Of a stretch of DNA of 64,000 bases, positions 9,704-18,127 are shown in pieces (positions within the stretch are counted from its first letter, which is position 1; each line of letters opens with the position of its first letter). This DNA comes from CANJIV01 sp046330225 (lineage in GTDB: Bacteria > Actinomycetota > Thermoleophilia > Solirubrobacterales > Solirubrobacteraceae), in assembly GCA_046330225.1 (NCBI GenBank), contig JAXLTD010000005.1, forward strand, positions 124,001 through 188,000, in the 5' to 3' direction. A program made the translations under genes and the position numbers. Below the pieces are notes generated by a model. The model searched no databases. It was not told the origin of the DNA and saw nothing but the letters and a program-made list of their open reading frames with translations.

Positions 9704-11752
9704 TCATCTGCGGCGGCGCAGCGTGACCGTCCGCTTGCTGCGCCCGAGGCGCAGCACCTGCTGCGAGCGGCGGGCCGAGGCCGCGGCGGTCCAGACCGTG
9801 ACCGTGCCCGTCCGCATCCGCGGGAGGCGGAGGCGGAAGCGCCCGTTGCGCACGCTCGCCTTGACGAAGCGCGGCTTGCGGCAGCTGCCGGCGAGGAACC
9901 GCCGGCGCGCTGTCGACCACCAGCGGCAGCGGTGCCGGGAGGCCGCCTGCTCGACCGCGACCTTCACGGTGCCGCGCTTCAGCGCGCGCGGGGCGGCCGC
10001 GACCGCGCGCCCCGGCCGGGGCACGGTCACGGCGGTGCCGGACACGACGAGCGCGCCATCGGCCGCGAGCTTCGGCGTGGCCTCGTTGGCCCGGACGAGG
10101 TCGAGGCTGCTCGCGACGCAGCCGGCGACCTGGCCGATGAGGTCGGTGCAGAGCTCGCGCCCGAAGGGCTTGGCGCGAGCCACCCGGCTCGCGGCGAGGT
10201 CCTCGACGCCGTAGAGGCGGACGTTGCCGTCGGGCGCGAGCTGCGTGAAGAGCGCGGCGCCGTTGCCGCCGTTCCAGCGGTCGACGGCCACCGTGTGGGT
10301 CCAGCCGCCCGTGCCGTTGTCGATCGGCTGCGGCGCCGTCGGCGTGCCGGAATCGACGCGGGCGGCGTAGATCCGGTCGGCCCCGCGCAGGCCGTCGGGC
10401 GTGAGCGCGCCGGCGGCGAAGGCGATGGTGCCGCCGCCGGCGGCGACGTCGTCGGGCCCCACGACCGACGGGGGCGCGGGGGAGGGCAGGCCGCCGTCCA
10501 CCGGGCGCGGAGCCAGCCACGTCCCGTTGGCGTAGCGGCGCCAGAGCAGGCGCCGGTGCTTGAGATCGGGGACCTGCTCGCCGCGCTCCTCGCTGCTCGC
10601 CGTCCAGGGGTCGTCGAGGTAGAGGAGGTCGGCGGCGTCCGCGGAGCCGGTGAGCTGGATGAAGCTGTCGCCGATGCCGCGCTGCGTCGAGAGCGTCACC
10701 GGCGCCGTCCACACGCCGCCGGCAAGCGTGCTCGCCAGCAGGGCGTGGCGCGTGCTGACTTGGGTCGGGGTCTCGACGGTGAGCAGGTTGCGCCCGCCCG
10801 GGCTCGCGACAGCGTGGATCTCGCCCCCGCCGCCGATCGGCCCGATCGCGGCCGGGCCGAGCAGGCCCGCCGAGAGCGTGCGGCCCATGAGCTGGATCGG
10901 GGCCGTGTCGACCGGGACGCCGGGCTGGAACCGCGACCACAGCATCGATGCCGTGCCGTCGTCGGTGACCGTCGTGGCCGTCGAGGCCGGCGGCCGGCCC
11001 TCCTGGAAGACGACCTGGGGCGCAAGCCACTGGCCGCCGCGCCGCTGGCGGGTCCACTCGGGCACGGTCGAGCAGTACGACGCGCCGTTCGGGCACACCC
11101 AGTCCTCGAAGAACACCGACGCGTTGCCGTTGGGGGACACGGCGAGGCGCGGGGCCCAGGTGAGATCGTCCCCGGCCTGGCCGATGCTGGGCTGGTCGAG
11201 CTGGATGGGCGACCGCCAGGCGCCGCCCACGTTCTCGCGCACCATCAGGAAGTTCTCCCCGGTGGCGCCGGCGCCGTAGTCGACGTAGAGGAGGGTCGCG
11301 TTGCCGGCAGCGTCGACGCCGAGGTCGAAGCTCTCCTGCTCCCACGGGGGCGCTTCGTTGGCGGAGGCCTTGAGGTCGGTCAGCTTCCATACGCCGTCGC
11401 GCATCGTGACGCCGTACAGGCGGCCGTCCACCTCGTAGCGCAGGCCGTTGGTTTCAGTCGGGACCTGGCCGGTGACGACCTTCCCGCTCTCCTGGCTCAC
11501 GACGATGAGCCGCGGCAGCGTGATCGCGCCGACACCGCTGCGCGGTCCGGTCATGCGGAAGCGTCCCAGGACGTGGTCTGACGGCGGGCAGGCCTGCGCG
11601 CCGCAGTCGTAGAGGAACGAGGCGTTCTGCAGCGCCCCCGCGCCGACGTCCACCGGCTTCTGCCAGGCGGCGCCGGCGGGGGCGGCGGCGAGGGCAAGCA
11701 CGGCGCCGGCGAGCGCAGCGGCGCGGCAACCGGCAGTGCGCGGGACTCCCAT
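9704..11752 (-). CDS. Large secreted protein, repeat/propeller-like, unknown function
   Basis: The 682-residue product begins with a clear signal peptide (ATG at 11752; cleavage near PAGAAWQK). The body is rich in Gly, Asp, Trp and Thr, with recurring short segments such as WLAPQVVF, WLAPRPVD, WRSPIQL and WTAPVTL. These look like blades of a beta-propeller, with a repeat of roughly 50-70 residues. Two pairs of Cys (DCGAQACPP, CPNGASYC) suggest disulphides. The last ~100 residues form a basic beta-sandwich with RHRCRWW and a tail of Arg residues (TVTLRRRR), like the neighbouring CAP protein. I recognise no enzyme motif. It sits 56 bp upstream of the CAP gene on the same strand, so the secreted proteins may be an operon. 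Confidence 0.75.
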   Translation of the reverse strand: MGVPRTAGCRAAALAGAVLALAAAPAGAAWQKPVDVGAGALQNASFLYDCGAQACPPSDHVLGRFRMTGPRSGVGAITLPRLIVVSQESGKVVTGQVPTETNGLRYEVDGRLYGVTMRDGVWKLTDLKASANEAPPWEQESFDLGVDAAGNATLLYVDYGAGATGENFLMVRENVGGAWRSPIQLDQPSIGQAGDDLTWAPRLAVSPNGNASVFFEDWVCPNGASYCSTVPEWTRQRRGGQWLAPQVVFQEGRPPASTATTVTDDGTASMLWSRFQPGVPVDTAPIQLMGRTLSAGLLGPAAIGPIGGGGEIHAVASPGGRNLLTVETPTQVSTRHALLASTLAGGVWTAPVTLSTQRGIGDSFIQLTGSADAADLLYLDDPWTASSEERGEQVPDLKHRRLLWRRYANGTWLAPRPVDGGLPSPAPPSVVGPDDVAAGGGTIAFAAGALTPDGLRGADRIYAARVDSGTPTAPQPIDNGTGGWTHTVAVDRWNGGNGAALFTQLAPDGNVRLYGVEDLAASRVARAKPFGRELCTDLIGQVAGCVASSLDLVRANEATPKLAADGALVVSGTAVTVPRPGRAVAAAPRALKRGTVKVAVEQAASRHRCRWWSTARRRFLAGSCRKPRFVKASVRNGRFRLRLPRMRTGTVTVWTAAASARRSQQVLRLGRSKRTVTLRRRR

Positions 11753-11888
11753 GCACCGCACGCTACGCCTGGCCCGGGGCGGCCGCGTCCGCACGGCGCC
11801 GCACGGCGCGTGCGGACTCGCGCGAGCGTCCTTGCGCCAAAACCCTGACAGGCCCCGCCGCGCCTGGCCGTTCCCGCGCGCCGCGGGC

Positions 11889-13307
11889 CTACGCCAGCGC
11901 CTGGAGCAGCCGGTCGATCTCGCGCATGTACTGGACGAGGTGGCGGCTGCCGAGGAACCGCTCGCGCACCCGCTCCTTGGCGGCGAGGCCCATGCGCCCG
12001 GCGGCGCCGGGATCGCCGAGCAGCGCCTCGATCGCCGCGCCCACGCCGGCCAAGTCGGCGGGGTCGACGAGCACGCCCGACTCCCCGTCGACGATCTGGT
12101 CCTGGATGCCGCCGACGCGGGAGGCCACCACGGGGCGCGCCTTCCACATCGCCTCGGCCACGGTGAGCCCGAAGCCTTCGGCCAGGCTCTTCTGGAGCAC
12201 GACATCGGCGCGGCGCTGGACGGCGTTGACCATGGCGGCGTTCTCGCTGACGTCGTCCATCGGAAGGCAGGCGAGATGGACCCGCCTCCGGACCGCCGCG
12301 GGCAGGCCCAGCCGCTGGCGGCGCACCTCCTCCAGGACCTCGATCCCCTCGGGGTCGTCGGCCACCTCGGCCACCGACGGACCGGCCAGGAGCAGGCGGG
12401 CCGACGGATGGCGGGAGTGCTCGGCGAAGCAGCGGATCACGCCGGCCGGGTCCTTGAGCCGGTCCCAGCGCGACACCTGGGCGACGACCGGCGCCTCGTG
12501 GGGGATCCGCTCGTCCTGGTCGATCTGCGCTTGGCGGTTGACTCGGCTGACGCTCCCGTCCTGGCGGCGGAACACCGGGGCGTCGCCGCCGTCCTGCCCG
12601 AGGCCGATCGTGGCGAGGATCGCTCGCGCCGACGCCGCTGGCATGTCCTGGTTCTTGGGGGAGAAGGCGTCGATCGACGGCGGGACGATCCAGATGCGGT
12701 CCGGGTCGAGCCCCGCCCAGACGAATTCGCGGCGCGAGAAGATGCAGGCGTCGGCCCCCTGGACGTAGGGGAGCAGGAAGTCCCAGGCGCTGCGGGCGAG
12801 GTCGTTGGGGCCGTCGACGCCGACGTGGCAGCGCCAGACGTAGGCGATGTCCTCGTGATCGAGCAGCCGCGCCAGCGGCGCCGGCTGCGGGTCGTGCAGG
12901 TAGACGATGTCGCCCGGCCGGACGAGCTCGCGGAGCTCCTCGGCGGCATCGCGCAGGGTGTCCTCGAAGACGGCGCGCTCGGCGTCGCCGAGTTCGCCGC
13001 CGTCGCCCGGCGCCCCGTGCAGGCGGTTGTGCAGGCGCTTGGTGATGCGGAAGAAGTCGGGAGTGCCGCCGATGGTCAGCCAGCGCACGTCGACGCCCGC
13101 CCCGCGCGCGTAGGCGAGCAAGGACTGAAGCATCTCGGCGACACCGCCGCCCCGGGCCGTGGAGTTCACGTGCCAGATCGCGCGCCCTTCCAGCACGCGG
13201 GCGGCGGTCTGGATCGCCGCCTCGATCTGCGCGTAGTCGGCGCCGATCACCGGCCGGAAGCGCTCCGGAGGCGCCGGCGCCACGGGGATCTCCTGGAGGG
13301 CCGCCAC
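11889..13307 (-). CDS. GT4-family glycosyltransferase, trehalose synthase (TreT)-like
   Basis: The 472-residue product has two Rossmann halves typical of GT-B enzymes. The opening motif WHVNSTARGGGVAEML (residues ~45-60) is characteristic of TreT-type trehalose synthases, which join NDP-glucose and glucose to make trehalose. The C-terminal donor-binding signature is EGFGLTVAEAMWKARPVVAS, with the glutamate pair conserved in GT4. VSRWDRLKDPAGV marks the linker. The start is GTG at 13307. A segment near residue 240, RRQDGSVSRVNR, looks like an insertion and is also found in actinobacterial members. It has 136 bp before the next minus-strand gene and probably its own transcript. Trehalose synthesis is a family-based inference. 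Confidence 0.82.
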   Translation of the reverse strand: MAALQEIPVAPAPPERFRPVIGADYAQIEAAIQTAARVLEGRAIWHVNSTARGGGVAEMLQSLLAYARGAGVDVRWLTIGGTPDFFRITKRLHNRLHGAPGDGGELGDAERAVFEDTLRDAAEELRELVRPGDIVYLHDPQPAPLARLLDHEDIAYVWRCHVGVDGPNDLARSAWDFLLPYVQGADACIFSRREFVWAGLDPDRIWIVPPSIDAFSPKNQDMPAASARAILATIGLGQDGGDAPVFRRQDGSVSRVNRQAQIDQDERIPHEAPVVAQVSRWDRLKDPAGVIRCFAEHSRHPSARLLLAGPSVAEVADDPEGIEVLEEVRRQRLGLPAAVRRRVHLACLPMDDVSENAAMVNAVQRRADVVLQKSLAEGFGLTVAEAMWKARPVVASRVGGIQDQIVDGESGVLVDPADLAGVGAAIEALLGDPGAAGRMGLAAKERVRERFLGSRHLVQYMREIDRLLQALA

Positions 13308-13342
13308 GGGGCCGCGACCCTACCCAATCGGCGCGGCGGCCC

Positions 13343-14221
13343 TCAGCCGGAGGCGCGCTCGAGGCTCGAGATCAGCGCCCGAGCGGCGGGGCTCGTCGGC
13401 TCGGGGCTCGTGACCGCCGCGAGTTCGATCACCGGAGCGGGGCTGAGCGGGCGGTAGGCGATGCCGGGCAGGGCGAGGCGCTGCACCGAGGCCTGGACGA
13501 GGGAGACGCCGAGGCCGGCGGCGACGAGGCCGACAATCGTCTGGGTCTCTTCGGCCTCCTGGGTGATGCGCGGGACGGCGCCGGTGGCGGCGAGGCTGTC
13601 CATGAGCGCGTCGTGCAGGCCCGGCGCCTGGGAGCGGGGGAAGAGCACAAGCGGCTCGGCGGCCAGGCGGCGCAGGGGAACGCGGCGCAGGGCGGCGAGC
13701 GGGTGGGCCGCCGGAAGTGCGGCGACGGCGCGCTCGCGCAGCACGGTGTGGGCGGCCAGGGACCCGACCTCGCTGGGGCGGGGGACGAAACCGACGTCGA
13801 TGATCCCGGCCCGGATTGCCCGCAGCTGGTCCGCGGTTGATCGCTCCCGCAGTTCGACGTGGACCGCGGGGTGCCGCGTGCGGAACCGCTGCACGGCGGA
13901 CGGCAGGACCGAGAGCAGGGCGGACCCCACGAAGCCGATCCGCAGGCTGCCGGCGTCGCCGGCGCTGATGCGCCGGGCGGTCTCGGCTGCCGCGTCGAGC
14001 CGGGCGATCGTCGCGCGGGCGTCGGCGAGGAAGGACCGGCCAGCGGCGGTCAGCTCCACGCGGCGCCGGGTGCGGTGCAGGAGCGCGAAGCCGAGCTCCT
14101 CCTCGAGGCGCCGGATCTGGTGGCTGAGGGGCGGCTGGGACATGTGCAGCCGGGCGGCGGCCTTGCGGAAGTGCAGGTCCTCCCCGACGGCGATGAAGTA
14201 GCGCAGCTGGCGGATCTCCAT
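13343..14221 (-). CDS. LysR-family transcriptional regulator
   Basis: The 292-residue protein has an N-terminal winged helix (EIRQLRYFIAVGEDLHFRK, then AARLHMSQPPLSHQIRRLEE) and a C-terminal periplasmic-binding-like effector domain starting near LRIGFVGSALLSVLP. These regulators usually bind a small-molecule effector and control a divergent gene. Here the divergent gene is the InhA/FabI-like protein starting at 14362. ATG at 14221 is chosen over the TTG in front of it. An ATTG-N4-CAAT inverted repeat lies in the shared control region. Confidence 0.92.
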   Translation of the reverse strand: MEIRQLRYFIAVGEDLHFRKAAARLHMSQPPLSHQIRRLEEELGFALLHRTRRRVELTAAGRSFLADARATIARLDAAAETARRISAGDAGSLRIGFVGSALLSVLPSAVQRFRTRHPAVHVELRERSTADQLRAIRAGIIDVGFVPRPSEVGSLAAHTVLRERAVAALPAAHPLAALRRVPLRRLAAEPLVLFPRSQAPGLHDALMDSLAATGAVPRITQEAEETQTIVGLVAAGLGVSLVQASVQRLALPGIAYRPLSPAPVIELAAVTSPEPTSPAARALISSLERASG

Positions 14222-14261
14222 CAACTGATCCTACCTCGCGATCACAGGTCACGAAAGAGGT

Positions 14262-14273
14262 ATTGGACGCAAT
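14262..14273. promoter_or_regulatory. Candidate LysR operator (ATTG-N4-CAAT)
   Basis: The sequence ATTGGACGCAAT, an inverted repeat, lies 41 bases upstream of the LysR start and 89 bases before the divergent gene. LysR proteins generally bind short interrupted dyads of the T-N11-A type in such divergent regions. The site is short, so it could be coincidental. Confidence 0.35.
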
Positions 14274-14361
14274 CACAGCGACGAGGGTACGTTCGCCGTC
14301 CTCCCCTCTCGGAGGTCGCCTGGGTGCCGCCCCATGCCACGGCGGCACCCAGGCACTCACG

Positions 14362-15171
14362 ATGCCGCCTGAGCTGCGACATGAGGCACTTGCGCCGGTG
14401 GCCCGGCTTCCGGGCGCCGGCGCCGCGCCCGGCGCCAGCGCCGGCCTCGTTCTGGCCGGGCACCGCGTCGCGATCTTCGGCCTCGTCACCCGCCAGTCGC
14501 TGAGCTTTGCCGTTGCCGCCGGCGCGCAGGCGCTCGGCGCCGAGGTCGTCCTGGCCGCGCCGGCTGGCCTGGGCCGCCTCACGGGACTCGTGGCCGAGGG
14601 GCTGCCTCGCCCCGCCGCCCTCCTGGACGCCCAGTCGGGCGCCGAGCCGCTGCGCGGCGTCGATGGCGTGTTCCTCCCGCTGACCCGCCCGGGCCCGCGG
14701 CCGTACGGCCCGCACTTCTCCCGCCCCGCCCCGGCCGGTGCCGGCGAGCGCTTCCGCATGCTCGGTGCGCTCGCGCGCACGCTCGAGGCGGCCGCCGCCG
14801 CGGGCCAGGGGCGGGCGACCGCCGTGGTCCTGCACGACTTCGACCCGGCCGCGCCCGCCGCCTGGGAGAGCCGCGGCGACACCACCATCCGTGACGGGGT
14901 GCAGCGCCTTGCTGCCGAGCACGGCCCCGGCGGGCTGCGGATCAACCTCCTGCGCACCGGGCCGGTGGCGACGATCGCCGCCCATGAGCCGGGCCACGCC
15001 GCCGGCGTGCACCGCCGCTACGCTGCCGCCCCGCTCGGCTGGGATGCCACGGATCCCCGCCCCGCGGCGGATGCGGCCTGCTTCCTGCTCTCTCCGCTGA
15101 GCGCCCGGATCTGCGGCCAGGTCCTGGTCGTGGATGGCGGCCACGAGGCCGCCGCCGCGACGGGCCGCTGA
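14362..15171 (+). CDS. InhA/FabI-like SDR lacking the usual catalytic Tyr and Lys
   Basis: The 269-residue product aligns by eye to enoyl-ACP reductases. The N-terminal cofactor region AGHRVAIFGLVTRQSLSFAV matches FabI/InhA, a HDFDPAAPAAW stretch matches the InhA DFDP region, GPVATIA matches the loop after it, and the end CGQVLVVDGGHEA matches the family's C-terminal GxxxxxDGG. Where InhA has AYNWMTVAK, this protein has AAWESRGDTTIRDG, so the active-site Tyr and Lys are missing. It therefore may bind nucleotide without reducing enoyl-ACP, or do another reaction. ATG at 14362 is the likely start; an upstream in-frame TTG at 14263 would lie in the promoter. It is divergent from the LysR gene. 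Confidence 0.7.
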   Translation: MPPELRHEALAPVARLPGAGAAPGASAGLVLAGHRVAIFGLVTRQSLSFAVAAGAQALGAEVVLAAPAGLGRLTGLVAEGLPRPAALLDAQSGAEPLRGVDGVFLPLTRPGPRPYGPHFSRPAPAGAGERFRMLGALARTLEAAAAAGQGRATAVVLHDFDPAAPAAWESRGDTTIRDGVQRLAAEHGPGGLRINLLRTGPVATIAAHEPGHAAGVHRRYAAAPLGWDATDPRPAADAACFLLSPLSARICGQVLVVDGGHEAAAATGR

Positions 15172-15199
15172 GCCACGCGCGGACGCCCGTGAGCACCCG

Positions 15200-16042
15200 C
15201 TACCCCGTCGCCAGGAGCGCGATGCCGACGAACGTCGCCGTCACGCCGACCGCCTGGACGGTCCGGATCCGCTCGTGCAGGAGCGTCATCGCCAGCAGCA
15301 CCGTGGTCAGGGGGGCGAGGGAGGCGACCACGCCCACGACGCTGAGCAGGCCCAGCGTGCTCGAGATCACGTAGCACGTGCTCCCGAGCAGGTCGAGGCA
15401 GCCGATCGCCACGAGCGGCAGGTAGGCCGCCGCCGTGCGGGGTGCCTGAGGCCGGCGGACAGCCACGACGGCGGCGATGAGGAGCAGCGACGCCGCCTTG
15501 GCGGCCAGGAGCGACCACCACACGCTGGCGTCGGCCACCGCATCGGTCCCGACGGCATAGCAGCCGAGGCCGAGCGCGGCGCCGAAGCCGAGCAGGACGC
15601 CCAGCCGGGCCTCGCGCGCCCGGATCGTGTCCTCGTGCTCCTCCATCGAGGCCAGGACGGCGCCGCCAGTCGCCGCGATGATGCCCGCTGCCTGGAGGGC
15701 CGAGAGCGCGTCGCCGGTCGCCACGCCCACGATCACCGGGAGCCCGGCGTTGAGGCCGGAGATCGGGGCGACGATGCTCATCGTGCCGATCGCGAGCCCC
15801 TGGAAGAGGCAGGCGGCGCCGAGCGTTCCCGCGACGCCGCCGGCCAGGGCGGGCCACACGCCGCCGAGGCCCGGGAAGCCGTCGCCGCTGACTCCGGCCG
15901 CGAGGGCGAATGCCCCAGCCTCGAGCCCGAAGGCGACGAGCAGTATCAGGGGAACCGCGACGCGCTTGCCCTGCGTGCCGCCGACGAAATCGGCCGACCC
16001 CCAGGCCAGCGCCGACACGAGAGCGAGGGCGATGGCGGCCAT
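15200..16042 (-). CDS. EamA/DMT-family transporter
   Basis: The 280-residue product has about ten hydrophobic segments in two EamA repeats, each ~130 residues, normal for drug/metabolite exporters. The first repeat opens with ALALVSALAWGSADFVGG, a classic EamA start. The loop LASMEEHEDTIRAREAR separates the halves. It is the last gene of the minus-strand operon with the acyl-CoA synthetase (28-bp gap), SnoaL-like protein and HpaB-type oxygenase, so it may export or import a related small aromatic molecule (inference). Confidence 0.88.
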   Translation of the reverse strand: MAAIALALVSALAWGSADFVGGTQGKRVAVPLILLVAFGLEAGAFALAAGVSGDGFPGLGGVWPALAGGVAGTLGAACLFQGLAIGTMSIVAPISGLNAGLPVIVGVATGDALSALQAAGIIAATGGAVLASMEEHEDTIRAREARLGVLLGFGAALGLGCYAVGTDAVADASVWWSLLAAKAASLLLIAAVVAVRRPQAPRTAAAYLPLVAIGCLDLLGSTCYVISSTLGLLSVVGVVASLAPLTTVLLAMTLLHERIRTVQAVGVTATFVGIALLATG

Positions 16043-16070
16043 GGCGGGACGGCCGGCGGGCGCCAGCCCG

Positions 16071-17705
16071 TCAGGCGGTCTCGGTGAGAGCGGCCTGCTG
16101 GAGCCCGAGCTCCGCGATCGCCGCTTCGCGCATCTTGTACTTCTGGACCTTGCCGGTGACCGTCATCGGGAACTCCGCCACGAACATCACGTAGCGCGGG
16201 ATCTTGAAGTGCGCGAGCTGCCCGCGGCAGTGCTCGCGGACCTCCTCGTCCGACAGGCTCGCGCCCTCGCGCAGCTGCACCCAGGCGCACAGCTCCTCGC
16301 CGTAGCGGTCGTCCGGCACGCCGACGACCTGCACGTCGCTGATGTCGGGGTGGCCGTGGAGGAATTCCTCGACCTCGCGCGGGTAGATGTTCTCCCCGCC
16401 ACGGATGACCATGTCCTTGATCCGGCCGACGATCTTGCAGTAGCCCGCCTCGTCCATCGTCGCGAGATCGCCCGTGTGCATCCACCGGCCGGCGTCGATC
16501 GCCTCGGCCGTGCGCTCCGGATCCTCCCAGTAGCCGAGCATCACGCTGTAGCCGCGCGTGCAGAACTCGCCCGGCTCTCCGTGGGGCACGGTGAGCCCCG
16601 TCTCCGGATTGACGACCTTGATCTCGACGTGGGGGCCGGCGCGGCCCACCGTCGCGACGCGGCGCTCGAGTTCGTCGTCGCGCCGGGTTTGCGTGGAGAC
16701 GGGCGAGGTCTCGGTCATCCCGTAACAGATCGAGACCTCCGACATGTGCATCTCGGAGACGACGCGCTTCATCACCTCGGTGGGGCACGGCGACCCGGCC
16801 ATGATCCCCGTCCGCAGGCTCGTGAGGTCGTACTCGGCGAACTGCGGATGCTCGAGAGCCGCGATGAACATCGTCGGCACGCCGTACAGCGACGTGCAGC
16901 GCTCCTGCGCGACCGCCTGCAGGGTCGCCTCGGGCTCGAACGACGGCGCCGGAATGACCATGCAGGCGCCGTGCGAGGTGCATCCGAGGTTGCCCATCAC
17001 CATCCCAAAGCAGTGGTAGAAGGGCACCGGAATGCAGACCCGGTCGGCCTCCGTGTAGCCGCACAGCTCGCCGACGAAGAAGCCGTTGTTCAGGATGTTG
17101 TGGTGGCTGAGCGTGGCGCCCTTTGGGAATCCCGTGGTGCCGCTCGTGTACTGGATGTTGATCGGGTCGTCGAAGGCCAGCTCGGCGGCGCGCCGGGCGA
17201 GGGCCTCCGTCGCGGCGGCGGTCCCGGCCAGCTCCGCCCACTCGGGGCTCCCGAGGAAGACCGTGCGCTCCAGGCCCGGGCAGTCGTCCTGCACCGCGGC
17301 GACCATCGCGCGGTAGTCGCTGGTCTTGAACTCCGGGGCGCTGGCCAGCAGCCGGACTCCGGACTGCGTGAGCGCGTAGCTGAGCTCGTGGGTCCGGTAG
17401 GCGGGGTTGATGTTCACGAGGATCGCGCCGATCGCCGCCGTGGCGTACTGGACGAGGACCCACTCGGCGCAGTTCGGCGACCAGATCCCCACCCGGTCGC
17501 CCTTCTCGATCCCGGCGGCGAGGAGCCCGCTGGCCAGCCGGTCGACCCGCTCGCCGAGCTCGCCGTAGGTCCAGCGCAGCTCCTGGTGGCAGCTCACGAG
17601 CGCCGGGCGGTCGGGGCCGCGCGCGACGGCGCGGGCGAGGTTCTCGCCGATCGTCTCGCCCAGGAGGGGGACGTCGGACGTGCCGTGGCTGTAGGAGGGA
17701 CCCAT
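16071..17705 (-). CDS. AMP-forming acyl-CoA synthetase (FadD/FadK-like)
   Basis: The 544-residue enzyme activates a carboxylic acid with ATP and joins it to CoA. The AMP/phosphate loop is YTSGTTGFPKG (near residue 190), followed by YGMTETSP and the A8 motif GRWMHTGDLATMDEAGY. The catalytic lysine near the C-terminus is in PMTVTGKVQKYKM. Length is typical. ATG at 17705 has AGAGGAG five bases upstream; another ATG five codons earlier lacks this. It lies 11 bp after the SnoaL-like gene, inside the HpaB operon, so its substrate may be an aromatic or aryl-alkanoic acid produced or used by that oxygenase (inference). Confidence 0.92.
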   Translation of the reverse strand: MGPSYSHGTSDVPLLGETIGENLARAVARGPDRPALVSCHQELRWTYGELGERVDRLASGLLAAGIEKGDRVGIWSPNCAEWVLVQYATAAIGAILVNINPAYRTHELSYALTQSGVRLLASAPEFKTSDYRAMVAAVQDDCPGLERTVFLGSPEWAELAGTAAATEALARRAAELAFDDPINIQYTSGTTGFPKGATLSHHNILNNGFFVGELCGYTEADRVCIPVPFYHCFGMVMGNLGCTSHGACMVIPAPSFEPEATLQAVAQERCTSLYGVPTMFIAALEHPQFAEYDLTSLRTGIMAGSPCPTEVMKRVVSEMHMSEVSICYGMTETSPVSTQTRRDDELERRVATVGRAGPHVEIKVVNPETGLTVPHGEPGEFCTRGYSVMLGYWEDPERTAEAIDAGRWMHTGDLATMDEAGYCKIVGRIKDMVIRGGENIYPREVEEFLHGHPDISDVQVVGVPDDRYGEELCAWVQLREGASLSDEEVREHCRGQLAHFKIPRYVMFVAEFPMTVTGKVQKYKMREAAIAELGLQQAALTETA

Positions 17706-17716
17706 TTGTGCTCCTC

Positions 17717-18127
17717 TCACGGTGGGTTCATCTGCTGGCGGAACGTTCCACTATCCCAGTAGTCCTCGGTGGCCACGATCCCGCCGTTCCCGGCCCGCAC
17801 GACGAGCACGCCCCGGAGGTCGAGGCGCTGCCCGGACGGCTCGAGCGGGCCCATCGGCGCGCTGAGCGTGCCGGTGAGGCGGTAGGTGATCGCGGCGGCG
17901 TCGCCGCGGCCGCCGATGGGCTCGCCAGCCTCCCAGCGCGCGTCGGGGAAGCTGCGCAGGAAGCTCGCCAGCCCGCGGGCGATGTCCTCAGGGCCGCTCG
18001 CCTGGCGCCCGAGGGCCACGTCGGCGTGGGTGGCGCCGGCCGCGTACAGCGCCCCGGCGTCCTTGGCCGAATGGGCGTTGTAGGCGGCGTGGAGCGCCGC
18101 CGCGAGCTCGAGCGCCGGTGCGCTCAC
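17717..18127 (-). CDS. SnoaL-like (NTF2-fold) protein
   Basis: The 136-residue product has the size and pattern of the SnoaL-like polyketide cyclase / steroid isomerase fold: an N-terminal helix (ELAAALHAAYNAHSAKD), GPEDIARGLASFLRSFPD in the middle, and a C-terminal strand IVATEDYWDS. NTF2-fold members include enzymes and binding proteins, so catalysis is uncertain. GTG at 18127 overlaps the stop of the HpaB-type gene as GTGA, which means coupled translation and a likely shared pathway. Confidence 0.8.
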   Translation of the reverse strand: MSAPALELAAALHAAYNAHSAKDAGALYAAGATHADVALGRQASGPEDIARGLASFLRSFPDARWEAGEPIGGRGDAAAITYRLTGTLSAPMGPLEPSGQRLDLRGVLVVRAGNGGIVATEDYWDSGTFRQQMNPP

